Assembly: GCA_018365455.1 (NCBI GenBank)
Contig: JAGZJZ010000020.1
Span: 56,554-120,553, forward strand
Direction of reading: 5' to 3'
DNA: 64,000 nt
DNA from: Clostridiales bacterium
GTDB lineage: Bacteria > Bacillota > Clostridia > Lachnospirales > Lachnospiraceae
Shown: piece after piece, positions 43,227 through 52,606 of the stretch
Layout of the letters: every line of letters starts with the position of its first letter
Numbering within the stretch: position 1 is the first letter of the stretch
The notes under the pieces: model-generated
Databases searched by the model: none
Told to the model about the DNA's origin: nothing
The model's input: only the letters and a program-made list of their open reading frames with translations
Program-made: the position numbers and the translations under genes

Positions 43227-45515
43227 ATGGTAAAATTATACGATAATGGCGTATACCTGCTGAACGGGACAGAAATTGTGGAAGATAACAGCCAGGCTGC
43301 TTCCGTTCTCAAAAGCAAATTAGGCGATAATGTTCCTGCAAAAGCCGAGGCTGCCAAAAATACAATTGCTTACGGTATTTTAGAAAGCCATAATACTTCC
43401 GGAAATATGGATAAGCTGAAGATTAAATTTGACAAGCTCACATCCCATGATATTACATTCGTGGGCATTATCCAGACAGCACGTGCTTCAGGCCTGGAAA
43501 AATTTCCGGTACCTTATGTTTTAACAAACTGCCACAACAGCCTCTGCGCCGTTGGCGGAACAATCAATGAAGATGACCACATGTTCGGATTAACCTGCGC
43601 GAAAAAATATGGCGGAGTTTATGTGCCTCCCCACCAGGCAGTTATCCACCAGTTTGCCAGAGAAATGCTTGCAGGCGGAGGAAAAATGATTCTGGGATCC
43701 GATTCCCACACACGTTATGGTGCATTAGGTACAATGGCGATGGGCGAAGGCGGACCGGAGCTGGTAAAACAGTTACTGTCCAAAACTTACGATATTAATA
43801 TGCCGGGAGTAGTAGGCGTTTACCTGGAGGGAGAACCGGTTAAGGGAGTCGGACCGCAGGACGTAGCCCTGGCAATTATCGGTGCGGTATTTGCCAACGG
43901 ATATGTAAATAATAAAGTAATGGAATTCGTAGGTCCTGGAGTGGATAAGCTGAGTGCTGATTTCAGAATTGGCATTGATGTTATGACAACGGAGACCACC
44001 TGCCTGTCATCTATCTGGAAGACCGACAGTGAAATCAAAGATTTCTATGATATTCATGGAAGAAGTGAAGAGTATAAGGAACTTGCTCCGGGAGCGGTAA
44101 CTTATTATGACGGTATGGTATATGTGGATTTAAGCCAGGTAAAACCAATGATCGCAATGCCGTTCCACCCAAGCAATACATATACCATTGAGGAGTTAAA
44201 TGCAAACTTAATGGATATTCTTGCGGATGTGGAGAAGAAAGCGCTGGTAAGCCTGGACGGAGCCGTTGACTTTACCTTAAAGGACAAAGTAAGGGGCGGA
44301 AGACTCTACGTAGATCAGGGTATTATTGCAGGATGCGCCGGAGGCGGATTTGAAAATATCTGTGATGCAGCGGATATCTTAAAAGGTGCCAGCATCGGAT
44401 CGGATGAATTTACCCTCAGCATCTATCCTGCAAGTACACCAATTTATATGGAACTTGCGAAAAACGGAAGACTTGCGGAATTAATGGCAACCGGAGCCAT
44501 TGTGAAGACGGCATTTTGCGGTCCTTGCTTTGGCGCTGGCGATACACCGGCTAATAATGCCTTCAGTATCCGCCATTCAACCAGAAACTTCCCGAACAGA
44601 GAAGGAAGTAAGCTTCAGAATGGACAGATCTCTTCCGTAGCCCTTATGGACGCACGTTCCATTGCGGCAACAGCTGCAAATAAGGGATATCTTACAGCGG
44701 CAACGGATGTGGATGTGAATTTCAGCAAGCCTAAATATTTCTTTGATAAGAGCATCTATGATAATCGTGTATTCGACAGCAAGGGTGTCGCAGATCCTTC
44801 CGTTGAAATTAAATTCGGACCGAATATCAAAGACTGGCCGGCAATGTCCGCTCTTACTGACAACATGATCCTCAAGGTTGTATGTGAGATTCACGATCCG
44901 GTTACAACAACGGATGAATTGATTCCTTCCGGAGAGACTTCATCTTACCGTTCTAACCCACTGGGACTGGCTGAATTTACCTTGTCCAGAAAAGACCCGG
45001 CTTATGTTGGACGTGCGAAAGAGGTATATGCGGCTGAAAAAGCAAGACTTACCGGCGGGGCACCATATGATGCACTGGCTGAGTTAGAGCCGGTTGTGAA
45101 TACGATTCATACCTTGTATCCCGATGCAAATGAGAAGAATACCGGAATCGGAAGTACCATCTTTGCAGTAAAACCGGGTGACGGTTCAGCACGTGAGCAG
45201 GCGGCTTCCTGTCAGAAAGTACTTGGCGGATGGGCAAATATCGCAAACGAATATGCGACAAAACGTTACCGCTCTAATCTGATTAACTGGGGCATGCTTC
45301 CATTCCTGATTGATAAAGGTGATCTTCCGTTTAAAAACGGAGATTACATCTATGTGCCGGATGTACGTAAGGCAATCGAAGACAAAGCAACTGAAATGAA
45401 AGCTTATGTAGTAGGCGACACAATGAAAGAGTTCACCCTTAAGATGGGCGAACTGACAGATGATGAAAGAACCATCATTTTAAAAGGTTGTTTAATAAAT
45501 TACTATAAAGGTTAA
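43227..45515 (+). CDS. Aconitase-superfamily hydratase (YbhJ-like)
   Basis: 762 residues with the aconitase layout: N-terminal domains with GSDSHTRYGALGTMAMGEGG (substrate and cluster site), CGPCFGAGD as two of the cluster Cys, and a C-terminal swivelling domain with GWANIANEYATKRYRSN. These features match the aconitase-like hydratases called YbhJ in enterobacteria, whose substrate is not settled. It is cytoplasmic and would carry a [4Fe-4S] cluster. AAGGAG precedes the ATG. It may be the target of the adjacent CdaR-type regulator. It is not a typical AcnA, as the ends and several loops differ. Confidence 0.8.
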   Translation: MVKLYDNGVYLLNGTEIVEDNSQAASVLKSKLGDNVPAKAEAAKNTIAYGILESHNTSGNMDKLKIKFDKLTSHDITFVGIIQTARASGLEKFPVPYVLTNCHNSLCAVGGTINEDDHMFGLTCAKKYGGVYVPPHQAVIHQFAREMLAGGGKMILGSDSHTRYGALGTMAMGEGGPELVKQLLSKTYDINMPGVVGVYLEGEPVKGVGPQDVALAIIGAVFANGYVNNKVMEFVGPGVDKLSADFRIGIDVMTTETTCLSSIWKTDSEIKDFYDIHGRSEEYKELAPGAVTYYDGMVYVDLSQVKPMIAMPFHPSNTYTIEELNANLMDILADVEKKALVSLDGAVDFTLKDKVRGGRLYVDQGIIAGCAGGGFENICDAADILKGASIGSDEFTLSIYPASTPIYMELAKNGRLAELMATGAIVKTAFCGPCFGAGDTPANNAFSIRHSTRNFPNREGSKLQNGQISSVALMDARSIAATAANKGYLTAATDVDVNFSKPKYFFDKSIYDNRVFDSKGVADPSVEIKFGPNIKDWPAMSALTDNMILKVVCEIHDPVTTTDELIPSGETSSYRSNPLGLAEFTLSRKDPAYVGRAKEVYAAEKARLTGGAPYDALAELEPVVNTIHTLYPDANEKNTGIGSTIFAVKPGDGSAREQAASCQKVLGGWANIANEYATKRYRSNLINWGMLPFLIDKGDLPFKNGDYIYVPDVRKAIEDKATEMKAYVVGDTMKEFTLKMGELTDDERTIILKGCLINYYKG

Positions 45516-45521
45516 TAATAG

Positions 45522-45575
45522 AAAGACAAAGGCATAGTCTTATACAAAGGACAATGCTTTTGTCTTTTGCTTTTA
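45522..45575 (+). terminator. Terminator of the hydratase gene
   Basis: AAAGACAAAGGCAT / ATGCTTTTGTCTTT is a 14-base stem with one G-T pair, followed by a T-rich stretch. Confidence 0.75.
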
Positions 45576-45734
45576 GAGGAAATTCCACATCTAAGTTCTG
45601 GAGTGTGTTTATGTTAAAACACAATCTAACACAGACTTTACAAAAAACAGACTTTGGTTTTATGTTAAACTGCTACAATCAGGAAAAGCGGACTGTGTTC
45701 TGCTTACGACAAAATGAAACAGGAGGAATGTTCT

Positions 45735-46034
45735 ATGAATCAAATTTATTCGAAACAATCTTTCAAGGTTTACCGTGCAGATGGTGGTTTTGTGGTACAT
45801 AATACAGAAAAGAGATTTGAAGAGGGACATACGCATCTCAGCAGTTTTAAATCAGCCAAGTATCTGGTGGATCTGGCACTTCACAAAAGCCTGCCGTACC
45901 ACCTGGATACCTACCGGTTAGTCAGTCTTGCCAGAATCAGTATTGATGAAGAATACAAGTCAAAGGTTATGGAGTTGGTTTCCAATAAAAGAAAAAAGGA
46001 TAAGTATGTTAACAGCAGGAGAAAATGCGGTTAA
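45735..46034 (+). CDS. Hypothetical small basic protein (99 aa)
   Basis: A soluble protein with a basic C-terminus (SNKRKKDKYVNSRRK). AGGAGG lies 8 bases before the ATG at 45735. No family recognised. The pattern SFKSAKYLVDLALHKSLPYHL looks helical. It is a single gene with a terminator on each side. Confidence 0.65.
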   Translation: MNQIYSKQSFKVYRADGGFVVHNTEKRFEEGHTHLSSFKSAKYLVDLALHKSLPYHLDTYRLVSLARISIDEEYKSKVMELVSNKRKKDKYVNSRRKCG

Positions 46035-46075
46035 TCTAACAGCGCTGTAACGATCTCAGCGCTTATAAAAGCAGG

Positions 46076-46117
46076 AAGAGTTGTCGCTTAATAGGGAAAA
46101 GCGGCAGCTCTTTTTTT
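46076..46117 (+). terminator. Terminator after the 99-aa protein gene
   Basis: AGAGTTGTCGCT / AGCGGCAGCTCT stem followed by seven T. Confidence 0.8.
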
Positions 46118-46265
46118 GCGTTCACAGAATTTTCAGAAAAAAAACACATTTTAATCTAATAAAAAACACATTTGTCTCGTAATTTAAATAGGAGCAAACA
46201 CGCTCCAGGGCATCATCAATGCTGTGCCGGGAAGCTGCTATGTGAATGAAAAAGGAGGAAGAAGT

Positions 46266-47426
46266 TTGATAGAAGTAAAGAATTTAGTCAAAAGGTATGG
46301 AGATCATCTTGCTGTAGATGACCTTAGTTTTTCTGTTGAAAAAGGTCAAATCTATGGGTTTCTGGGTCCCAATGGAGCCGGGAAATCCACAACAATGAAT
46401 ATCATTACCGGTTATATTGCATCAACGGGAGGCAGTGTAAGCATTAATGGGCACGATATTTTAGAGGAGCCGGAAGAGGCTAAAAAATGTATCGGATATC
46501 TTCCTGAACAGCCACCTCTTTATTTTGATATGACCGTTTGGGAATACTTGAAATTTGTTGCACAGCTGAAGAAAATCCCCAAGGAACAGCGTCAGGAAAT
46601 GATAAACGAAGTCATGGAAATGACGAAGATCACCGACATGAAGAACCGTTTAATTAAGAATCTGTCAAAGGGCTACCGCCAGAGAGTAGGGCTTGCCCAG
46701 GCGATTATGGGATACCCGGAGGTCATCATACTGGACGAACCCACAGTTGGATTGGACCCCAAGCAAATCATTGAGATTCGGGAACTCATTAAGAGCCTGA
46801 GTCAAAAACATACCGTTATTTTAAGTTCCCATATTCTATCAGAGGTTAGTGCTGTCTGTGATTATGTTATGATCATAGCACATGGAAAACTGGTGGCCAG
46901 TGACACACCTGAGAATCTGAGTAAACTTATGCAGGGAAGCGAAACGCTGAATCTGAGAGTGAAAGGAGACCAATTACAAGCCGAAGAGGTTCTTAAGGGA
47001 ATTGAGAACATAGAGGAATGGGATTTCCGGGATTCCGATGAGGAAAATACCATAGACATTGAAGTGAGGGCGAAAGACCAGGCGGATGTGCGAGAAGAGA
47101 TATTCTATGGAATGGCGGAAGCGCAATGTCCGATTCTTATGATGAGATCTACTAAGGTATCGCTTGAGGATGTATTCCTGGAACTGACAGCGGATGATAA
47201 AAAGGTATCCGATGAAACCCACAGTGATGAGAGCAACAACGAATCCCAGAGCGAGTCGGAAGCAGCCTATGAACAACAGTATGGTGATACAGGGGCAATT
47301 GATAGCAAGGTTGAAGGAGGAGTTCTTTCATCTTCTTTATCAGGGCAGTATGAGGAACAGAATTTAGATCTGCAAGAGGAAGAAAATGAGGAAAAGGAGG
47401 AGCAGGTTCATGACAGCGATTTGTAA
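46266..47426 (+). CDS. ABC transporter ATPase (GldA-like) with acidic tail
   Basis: 386 residues. The ATPase domain has Walker A GPNGAGKST, signature LSKGYRQRVGLAQA, Walker B VIILDEPTVGLDP and SSHILSE. After the domain, at about 310-386, comes a tail very rich in Glu, Ser, Asp and Gln, unusual for this family. TTG at 46266 is the start, with AAAGGAGGAAG upstream. It overlaps the permease gene by 17 bases. The operon order (ATPase, permease, GldG-like, DUF4340) matches the Gld-type ABC systems found in Bacteroidetes gliding loci and in many Firmicutes of unknown substrate. Confidence 0.85.
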   Translation: MIEVKNLVKRYGDHLAVDDLSFSVEKGQIYGFLGPNGAGKSTTMNIITGYIASTGGSVSINGHDILEEPEEAKKCIGYLPEQPPLYFDMTVWEYLKFVAQLKKIPKEQRQEMINEVMEMTKITDMKNRLIKNLSKGYRQRVGLAQAIMGYPEVIILDEPTVGLDPKQIIEIRELIKSLSQKHTVILSSHILSEVSAVCDYVMIIAHGKLVASDTPENLSKLMQGSETLNLRVKGDQLQAEEVLKGIENIEEWDFRDSDEENTIDIEVRAKDQADVREEIFYGMAEAQCPILMMRSTKVSLEDVFLELTADDKKVSDETHSDESNNESQSESEAAYEQQYGDTGAIDSKVEGGVLSSSLSGQYEEQNLDLQEEENEEKEEQVHDSDL

Positions 47427-48273
47427 AAAAGAGGTGAAATCTTATCTGACTTCCATGACGGGCTATGTGTTTATCGCATTTATTTTATTACTGGCGGGCG
47501 TGTATTTTACTGCATATAATCTCCAGATGGGATACCCGATTTTTGGATATACACTATCGGCAATTACCTTTGTATTTCTCATTATAACCCCCATATTGAC
47601 CATGCGTGTACTGGCGGAAGAAAAGAAACAGAAGACAGACCAGCTGCTGCTTACTTCCCCCCTGTCCGTGAAAGATATTGTACTGGGGAAATTTACGGCG
47701 TTAATGGTTATCTTCCTGATTCCCATGATTATACTTTGCATCTATCCCATTATTCTAAAGAATTTCGGCACCGTATCCCTTAAAATGGCTTACGTTGCAG
47801 TTCTTGGATTTTTCCTTTTGGGATGTGCCAATATTGCCATTGGAATCTTCTTATCCTCCATAACAGAGAGTCAGATTATAGCAGCGGTGGTTACTTTTGT
47901 TGTACTTTTTATCTGCTATATGATGAGCGGGATTAAAAGCTTTTTTTCGGAAACAGCAATTACTTCACTTATTGCATTTTCGGCAGTACTTCTGGTGTGC
48001 TGCGGGATCATTTACATGGTGATGAAGAATTTATTTACGGTATGCCTGGTGGCAGTTATAGGAGAAGCAGCTCTGCTTGTTCTGTACACTGTGAAGCAAA
48101 GCCTCTTTGAAGGAGCAATACAGAAGGTATTGAGTATTTTTGATATTTCCAGCCATTTTGACAACTTTGTCAGCGGTATTCTGGATTTGGGAGGAATCAT
48201 ATACTTTTTATCAATTATTGCTGTTTTTCTGTTTTTGACGGTACAGTCAATTCAGAAGAGACGCTGGAGCTAG
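47410..48273 (+). CDS. ABC-2 type permease (GldF-like)
   Basis: 287 residues, six membrane spans. The start region FMTAICKKEVKSYLTSMTGYVFIAFILLL is typical of GldF-type permeases. GGAGGAGCAGG precedes the ATG at 47410, which lies inside the end of the ATPase gene. It probably exports or flips a surface polymer or lipid-linked compound. Confidence 0.82.
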   Translation: MTAICKKEVKSYLTSMTGYVFIAFILLLAGVYFTAYNLQMGYPIFGYTLSAITFVFLIITPILTMRVLAEEKKQKTDQLLLTSPLSVKDIVLGKFTALMVIFLIPMIILCIYPIILKNFGTVSLKMAYVAVLGFFLLGCANIAIGIFLSSITESQIIAAVVTFVVLFICYMMSGIKSFFSETAITSLIAFSAVLLVCCGIIYMVMKNLFTVCLVAVIGEAALLVLYTVKQSLFEGAIQKVLSIFDISSHFDNFVSGILDLGGIIYFLSIIAVFLFLTVQSIQKRRWS

Positions 48274-48285
48274 AGGAGGCAGATT

Positions 48286-49716
48286 ATGAAAATAAAAAAT
48301 ATTTTTCCGAAATGGAGCAACAAAAAAGTTAAAAATGGTTCTTACAGTATTGCGATTACGGTTATCGTCATAGCCATTGTAATTGTAATTAACCTGGTGG
48401 TGGGGCAGCTTCCCGGTAAATACACCAAACTGGATTTCAGTGATAACAAACTCTATACCATTGGAGACAAGACAGAAGAAATTATCAAGGGGTTAAAGAG
48501 TGATGTCACCCTCTATCTGATTGCACAGAATGGGCAGGAGGACAGTACCTTAAAGGAAGTTCTGGATCGTTATAAGGATCTGTCCTCCCATGTAAAGGTA
48601 GAAATCAAAGATCCTGCTCTGTATCCTAACTTTTCTTCCCAATATACGGATGAAAAGGTGAGCAGCAACAGCATTATTGTGGCGGGTGATAAGAGAAGTA
48701 AAGTGATTAATTACAGTGATATCTACGAAACCAGTGTGGATTATAATACTTATTCTACCAAGGTCACCGGATTTGACGGTGAGGGGCAGATCACCAGTGC
48801 TATTTCCTATGTAACGTCGGAAGAACTTCCCGTGATGTACGTATTGGGTGGGCACAATGAGGCATCTGTCAGCACCACAATGAAGTCTGCTATTGAAAAG
48901 GAAAATATAGAGATTAAGGATTTAAATCTGGTATCCCAGGAATCGGTTCCCGAGGATGCGGACTGCCTGTTTATTTTCTCACCCACCAAGGACATCTCGG
49001 CTGAGGAGGCAACTAAGATCATCGATTACTTAAAGGCAGGCGGGAAAGCAATGCTTGTCTCAGACTATACCGGTACCGATATGCCTAATTTCGAATCAGT
49101 ATTAAAGGAATATGGCGTAGAGACAATGGGCGGCGTAGTGATCGAAGGGGACGCAAATCATTATGCATCGGGAAATCCCCTATACCTTCTTCCAAATATG
49201 GGAAGCCACGAAATTGTCAGCAGTTTAAGCGGCCGTTATATCTTAATGCCGGTAGCACAGGGAATTAAGACACTGGATGAAAAAAGGGATACCGTAACGG
49301 TCAGCAGCCTCCTTACAACATCGGATTCTGCTTATATAAAAAAGGATGCAGAAAATATGACGAGTCTGTCTAAAGAAGACGGGGATGAATCAGGCGCATT
49401 TGATGTGGGCACTGCAATTACAGAAACGGTGGATGACAAAGAAACCAAACTGGTATACCTCACAAGCGGCAATATGTTAAATGAACAGATTGACAGTGCG
49501 GTATCCGGTGCCAACACAGAGCTTTTCACAAATGCACTGAGCTGGATGTGTGATCAGGAGGCAAGCGTTTCCATCCCAAGTAAGAGTACTCAGGTGAGCT
49601 ATCTGACCATTACATCAGCAGCCTCCGCATTCTTAAGTTCCCTTGCAATTGTAATCCTGCCGCTGATCTGTCTGCTGACAGGCGGAGTAATCTGGTTTAG
49701 AAGGAGAAAACGATAA
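48286..49716 (+). CDS. GldG-like ABC accessory membrane protein
   Basis: 476 residues. A membrane span near the N-terminus (about 20-42) is followed by an outer domain of about 390 residues (YTIGDKTEEIIKGLKSDV, PVMYVLGGHNE) and a C-terminal membrane span followed by RRRKR. This is the 'ABC-type uncharacterised transport' GldG/DUF4350-like family, which works with GldA and GldF. AGGAGG precedes the ATG, 12 bases after the permease. Its stop shares one base with the next start. Confidence 0.8.
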   Translation: MKIKNIFPKWSNKKVKNGSYSIAITVIVIAIVIVINLVVGQLPGKYTKLDFSDNKLYTIGDKTEEIIKGLKSDVTLYLIAQNGQEDSTLKEVLDRYKDLSSHVKVEIKDPALYPNFSSQYTDEKVSSNSIIVAGDKRSKVINYSDIYETSVDYNTYSTKVTGFDGEGQITSAISYVTSEELPVMYVLGGHNEASVSTTMKSAIEKENIEIKDLNLVSQESVPEDADCLFIFSPTKDISAEEATKIIDYLKAGGKAMLVSDYTGTDMPNFESVLKEYGVETMGGVVIEGDANHYASGNPLYLLPNMGSHEIVSSLSGRYILMPVAQGIKTLDEKRDTVTVSSLLTTSDSAYIKKDAENMTSLSKEDGDESGAFDVGTAITETVDDKETKLVYLTSGNMLNEQIDSAVSGANTELFTNALSWMCDQEASVSIPSKSTQVSYLTITSAASAFLSSLAIVILPLICLLTGGVIWFRRRKR

Positions 49717-50888
49717 TGAAGAAAAAGAAGAAATTAATAGGGTTGCTTACTGCTCTTGTTGTATTAATTCTTCTGACTGCAGCGTATTTCTGCCTGAAAA
49801 ATTATAACAAAGAGCAGGAGGCAGAATCGGAAACAGAAGATACCAGCGTTGCTGTCACTTCCATTGAGGAAACGGATATAACAGGACTTACTTATATTCT
49901 GGATAAAGAAAAGCTTGAGTTTAAAAAAGAAAATGACAGCTGGCACTATGCACAAGACAAAAATTTCCCCGTTGACCAGGATAAAATGAAAACCCTTCTG
50001 GATAACTTCAAAGACATCAAAGCGGTGCGGGATCTGGGCCAGCTTGAGAATCTGGAAGATTACGGACTTGAGGAGCCTCAGAATACCGTTACGGTAACAA
50101 GCAATAATGGAGTAGAGACCGTATTTTACATTGGAAATGAAAATGAAACTACCGGAGATTATTATATGTATATGAATAATCCGGAACATGTCTATACCGT
50201 AGGCAGCACCTTTGCAAATGCTTTTAACGGAAAGCTGTACGACCTGGTAGTAGACAGTTCATTCCCAAGCATAACCAGCAACAGCATCATTAAAGCAGTC
50301 ATTGATCAGCAAGACAACCAGCTCACACTGGAGTCATCCAGGGACGATTCCGCAACTTGGAGTGTGACAGACAGCAAAAACCAGAAGAAGGAAGCGGACG
50401 GTACCAAATCCAACCAGCTGCTGTCCAATGTCACCAGCTTAAATTTCACAGACTACATTGATTATAACTGTAAGGATCTGGAACAGTACGGCTTGAAAGA
50501 TCCGTCGGCAGTCATTACGCTGGACTACACGGTAACCAGTGAGGTGCCGGTAGAAACGGATAGTACGGAGACAGATGCAGAAAACGTCAGTGAAGAAGCT
50601 GAGCCGAAAACCGCAGATGCAGAAACCGTAAGCGAAGTAACTGAGTCCGAAACTGCAGATACGCAAAATGCAACCGCAGATGGACAATCAGAAGAGTCTG
50701 AGAGCGAAACTGAGAGTACAAAGCTGGTTACTGAAGAAAAACAGATTGTACTTCAGATTGGAAACCAGACAGAGGACGGAGATTACTACGTGAAGACTTC
50801 TGACAACAATGAAGTACACACCATGTCAGCCGATGCATTAAAGCCATGGCTGGAAGCACAGTACAGTGATCTTCTGAAGGCAGAGTAA
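49716..50888 (+). CDS. DUF4340 domain protein
   Basis: 390 residues. One N-terminal membrane span (about 7-26) is followed by two repeats of the DUF4340 beta domain (around 45-160 and 175-260). A segment at about 270-345 is rich in Glu, Thr, Ser and Ala (repeats of the type ETADAENVSEEAE), then the rest of the second domain. DUF4340 proteins regularly follow GldG-like genes. The insert is low in complexity, probably a linker exposed on the outside. It begins one base inside the preceding stop (TAATG). Confidence 0.8.
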   Translation: MKKKKKLIGLLTALVVLILLTAAYFCLKNYNKEQEAESETEDTSVAVTSIEETDITGLTYILDKEKLEFKKENDSWHYAQDKNFPVDQDKMKTLLDNFKDIKAVRDLGQLENLEDYGLEEPQNTVTVTSNNGVETVFYIGNENETTGDYYMYMNNPEHVYTVGSTFANAFNGKLYDLVVDSSFPSITSNSIIKAVIDQQDNQLTLESSRDDSATWSVTDSKNQKKEADGTKSNQLLSNVTSLNFTDYIDYNCKDLEQYGLKDPSAVITLDYTVTSEVPVETDSTETDAENVSEEAEPKTADAETVSEVTESETADTQNATADGQSEESESETESTKLVTEEKQIVLQIGNQTEDGDYYVKTSDNNEVHTMSADALKPWLEAQYSDLLKAE

Positions 50889-50901
50889 GCTGTAAAATAA
50901 C

Positions 50902-50950
50902 AAAGGCAGACCAGGTATTTCCACATAGGAAATGCCTGACCTGCCTTTTT
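50902..50950. terminator. Bidirectional terminator between DUF4340 and UPF0597 genes
   Basis: The 21-base stem AAAGGCAGACCAGGTATTTCC / GGAAATGCCTGACCTGCCTTT has a loop ACATA, with T runs on both strands. Confidence 0.85.
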
Positions 50951-50992
50951 ACAATCATATTAAAAAGCAATTTTTCCAAACCTTTCAGGAGA

Positions 50993-52279
50993 TTAATCCT
51001 GCGGCTCCTGAATCATCAGCTTAATGATTTCCTTATCCGTTTCTTTCATCCCTTCTTTACCGAGAATGCCGATATTCCGGATCGTAGCTTCCACGCCCTT
51101 TGTAACAATACCGTCGCCGCTGTAAAACTGCTTCCCGTTCTTATACATATAGTATCCCAGAATGCCTGCGTCCACAGAGGCGGCAATCTTAGCAGCACAG
51201 GAGGCTTTTGCACCGTCGCAGATAATACCGGAGACAATCGCCACGGCGTTTACCAGAGTATGGGCAATTACTTTAAAGTCTCCGCCCATGAGATAAGCAA
51301 TGCCCGTTCCGCTTCCGCAGCCGGCACTGACAGCTCCGCAGTAAGCTGATAGCCTGCCGATTCCGGTCTTCTGGTGAATGGTAATCAGGTTGGATACCAC
51401 CAGAGCACGCAGCAGCATTTCATGGCTTGCTCCCAGCTCTCTGGCATATTCGATAACGGGCAGGGAGGCGCACATCCCCTGATTTCCGCTTCCGGAATTA
51501 ATGATAACCGGAAGCTCGCATCCGCTCATTCTGGCATCTGACCCTGCAGCGGCGGCAGCCTTTGCACGGACTTTGATATCATTGCCGTAGGTAGCGAGAA
51601 TTACATTACCGATATTAGCGCCGTATGTTCCTTTAAGCCCCTCCTGGGCGATAGCGGAATTATAGGCAATCTGGCGGTCAAGCACCTCACTGACATCATC
51701 CGGGTCCACCGAATCTGCAAAATCCACAATACTTTCCACATCCAAAAGACTGCGGTCAGTGAGATGAGTCTCAGCCAGTGCCGTGACCCCCGCTTCATAG
51801 AGTATCTTTTTATCTTTTTCGATGTACACAATATTCGTATGGTAATCACTGATACGCAGGTTTACACAGGATTCACCGGCAGACAACAGAAGAATGATAT
51901 CGAATATTTTATCGGTATCTGCTTCCCTGACCAAAACGGGTATATCGGTGAGTGCCTGCTTCATCTTTACTTTTTCCTCCGCCGTTACCTGTGAGATTAC
52001 TTCCAGTTTCTTATCCGCATCCCCCGCAATGACTCCGGCGACCACAGCTGCGGCGATTCCTTTTAAGCCTCCGGTATTGGGGACAATTACGCTCTTTACA
52101 TTTTTTATAATATTACCACTCACCTGTATCTCGATGTGCTGGGGCATGCACCCAAGTATTTCACGGGCTTTCGCAGCCCCGTAGGCAATTGCAATTGGTT
52201 CGGTACATCCCATGGCTGGTATTAATTCTTCTTTTAGAATCTGGACATAGGTCTGGTATTTTAGGTCAGTTTTTTTCAT
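50993..52279 (-). CDS. UPF0597 / L-serine dehydratase alpha-like protein
   Basis: 428 residues. AMGCTEPIAIAYGAAKAR near the N-terminus, SGNIIKNVKSV, NSGSGNQG and SAGCGSGTGIAY are hallmarks of the UPF0597 (YhaM/CyuA-like) family, related to the iron-sulphur L-serine dehydratase alpha subunit. Relatives in E. coli and archaea act as cysteine desulfidase. It is cytoplasmic and probably carries a [4Fe-4S] cluster bound by the conserved Cys. It is a single gene. Confidence 0.82.
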   Translation of the reverse strand: MKKTDLKYQTYVQILKEELIPAMGCTEPIAIAYGAAKAREILGCMPQHIEIQVSGNIIKNVKSVIVPNTGGLKGIAAAVVAGVIAGDADKKLEVISQVTAEEKVKMKQALTDIPVLVREADTDKIFDIILLLSAGESCVNLRISDYHTNIVYIEKDKKILYEAGVTALAETHLTDRSLLDVESIVDFADSVDPDDVSEVLDRQIAYNSAIAQEGLKGTYGANIGNVILATYGNDIKVRAKAAAAAGSDARMSGCELPVIINSGSGNQGMCASLPVIEYARELGASHEMLLRALVVSNLITIHQKTGIGRLSAYCGAVSAGCGSGTGIAYLMGGDFKVIAHTLVNAVAIVSGIICDGAKASCAAKIAASVDAGILGYYMYKNGKQFYSGDGIVTKGVEATIRNIGILGKEGMKETDKEIIKLMIQEPQD

Positions 52280-52395
52280 AAGAGGCTCCCTTAGCTATTC
52301 TGGCATACGTGCATTCCGGTTTGTAAACACGCTCTGGTGATTGGATGGTTTAGTTATTATTATCATAAACAGTTATAAGACTGAAGTCAAGAGGT

Positions 52396-52500
52396 GTGAT
52401 ATCGTTTCCTGTGGCATCAATTGTTATGATACTATCCGAATATTTATTATTTGGAACTTTCTTGCTGGCACTCCTTGCCTACATAGACAAGCGATCATAA
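52396..52500 (+). CDS. Small hydrophobic toxin, putative holin-like / TxpA-BsrG-type (type I)
   Basis: Up to 34 residues, ending LLFGTFLLALLAYIDKRS: one membrane span followed by a charged end. This is the shape and sequence flavour of the 'putative holin-like toxin' family of Firmicutes (relatives of TxpA, BsrG). GAGG lies just before GTG 52396. GTG 52411 or ATG 52426 are other starts, and the exact start is uncertain. The stop runs directly into a bidirectional terminator. From the other side, a short RNA with a near-consensus promoter reads towards the toxin. Overexpressed members of the family damage the membrane. Confidence 0.7.
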   Translation: MISFPVASIVMILSEYLLFGTFLLALLAYIDKRS

Positions 52501-52502
52501 AA

Positions 52503-52541
52503 AACTACCCTGTTCTCGACAAACAGGGTAGTTAACTTTTT
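52503..52541. terminator. Shared bidirectional terminator of toxin and antitoxin RNA
   Basis: The stem AACTACCCTGTT (52503-52514) / AACAGGGTAGTT (52522-52533) has a T run on the plus side at 52537-52541 and an A run (T on minus) at 52499-52504. The stem is the same 12 bases as that after the beta-galactosidase gene. Confidence 0.85.
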
Positions 52542-52600
52542 GTCCTAAGAAGGACATCCTAATTGGGGCAACCGCTACTCGACGTCACGGTTATTCCTAT
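52503..52600 (-). ncRNA. Predicted antitoxin RNA, convergent with the toxin mRNA
   Basis: An RNA of about 100 nt should start near 52600 from the promoter at 52607-52635 and end at the shared terminator. It could pair with the 3' end of the toxin mRNA over the terminator stem and a variable part beyond. Internal hairpins are visible: AACCG / CGGTT (52570-52592) and GTCCT / AGGAC (52542-52555). Ends are predicted, not measured. Confidence 0.55.
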
Positions 52601-52606
52601 GTTACA

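Noticed and set aside
52341..52535. 64-codon plus-strand frame over the toxin region
   Set aside because: It runs through the terminator hairpin and uses a different frame from the LLFGTFLLALLAYIDKRS peptide, which has the family features.
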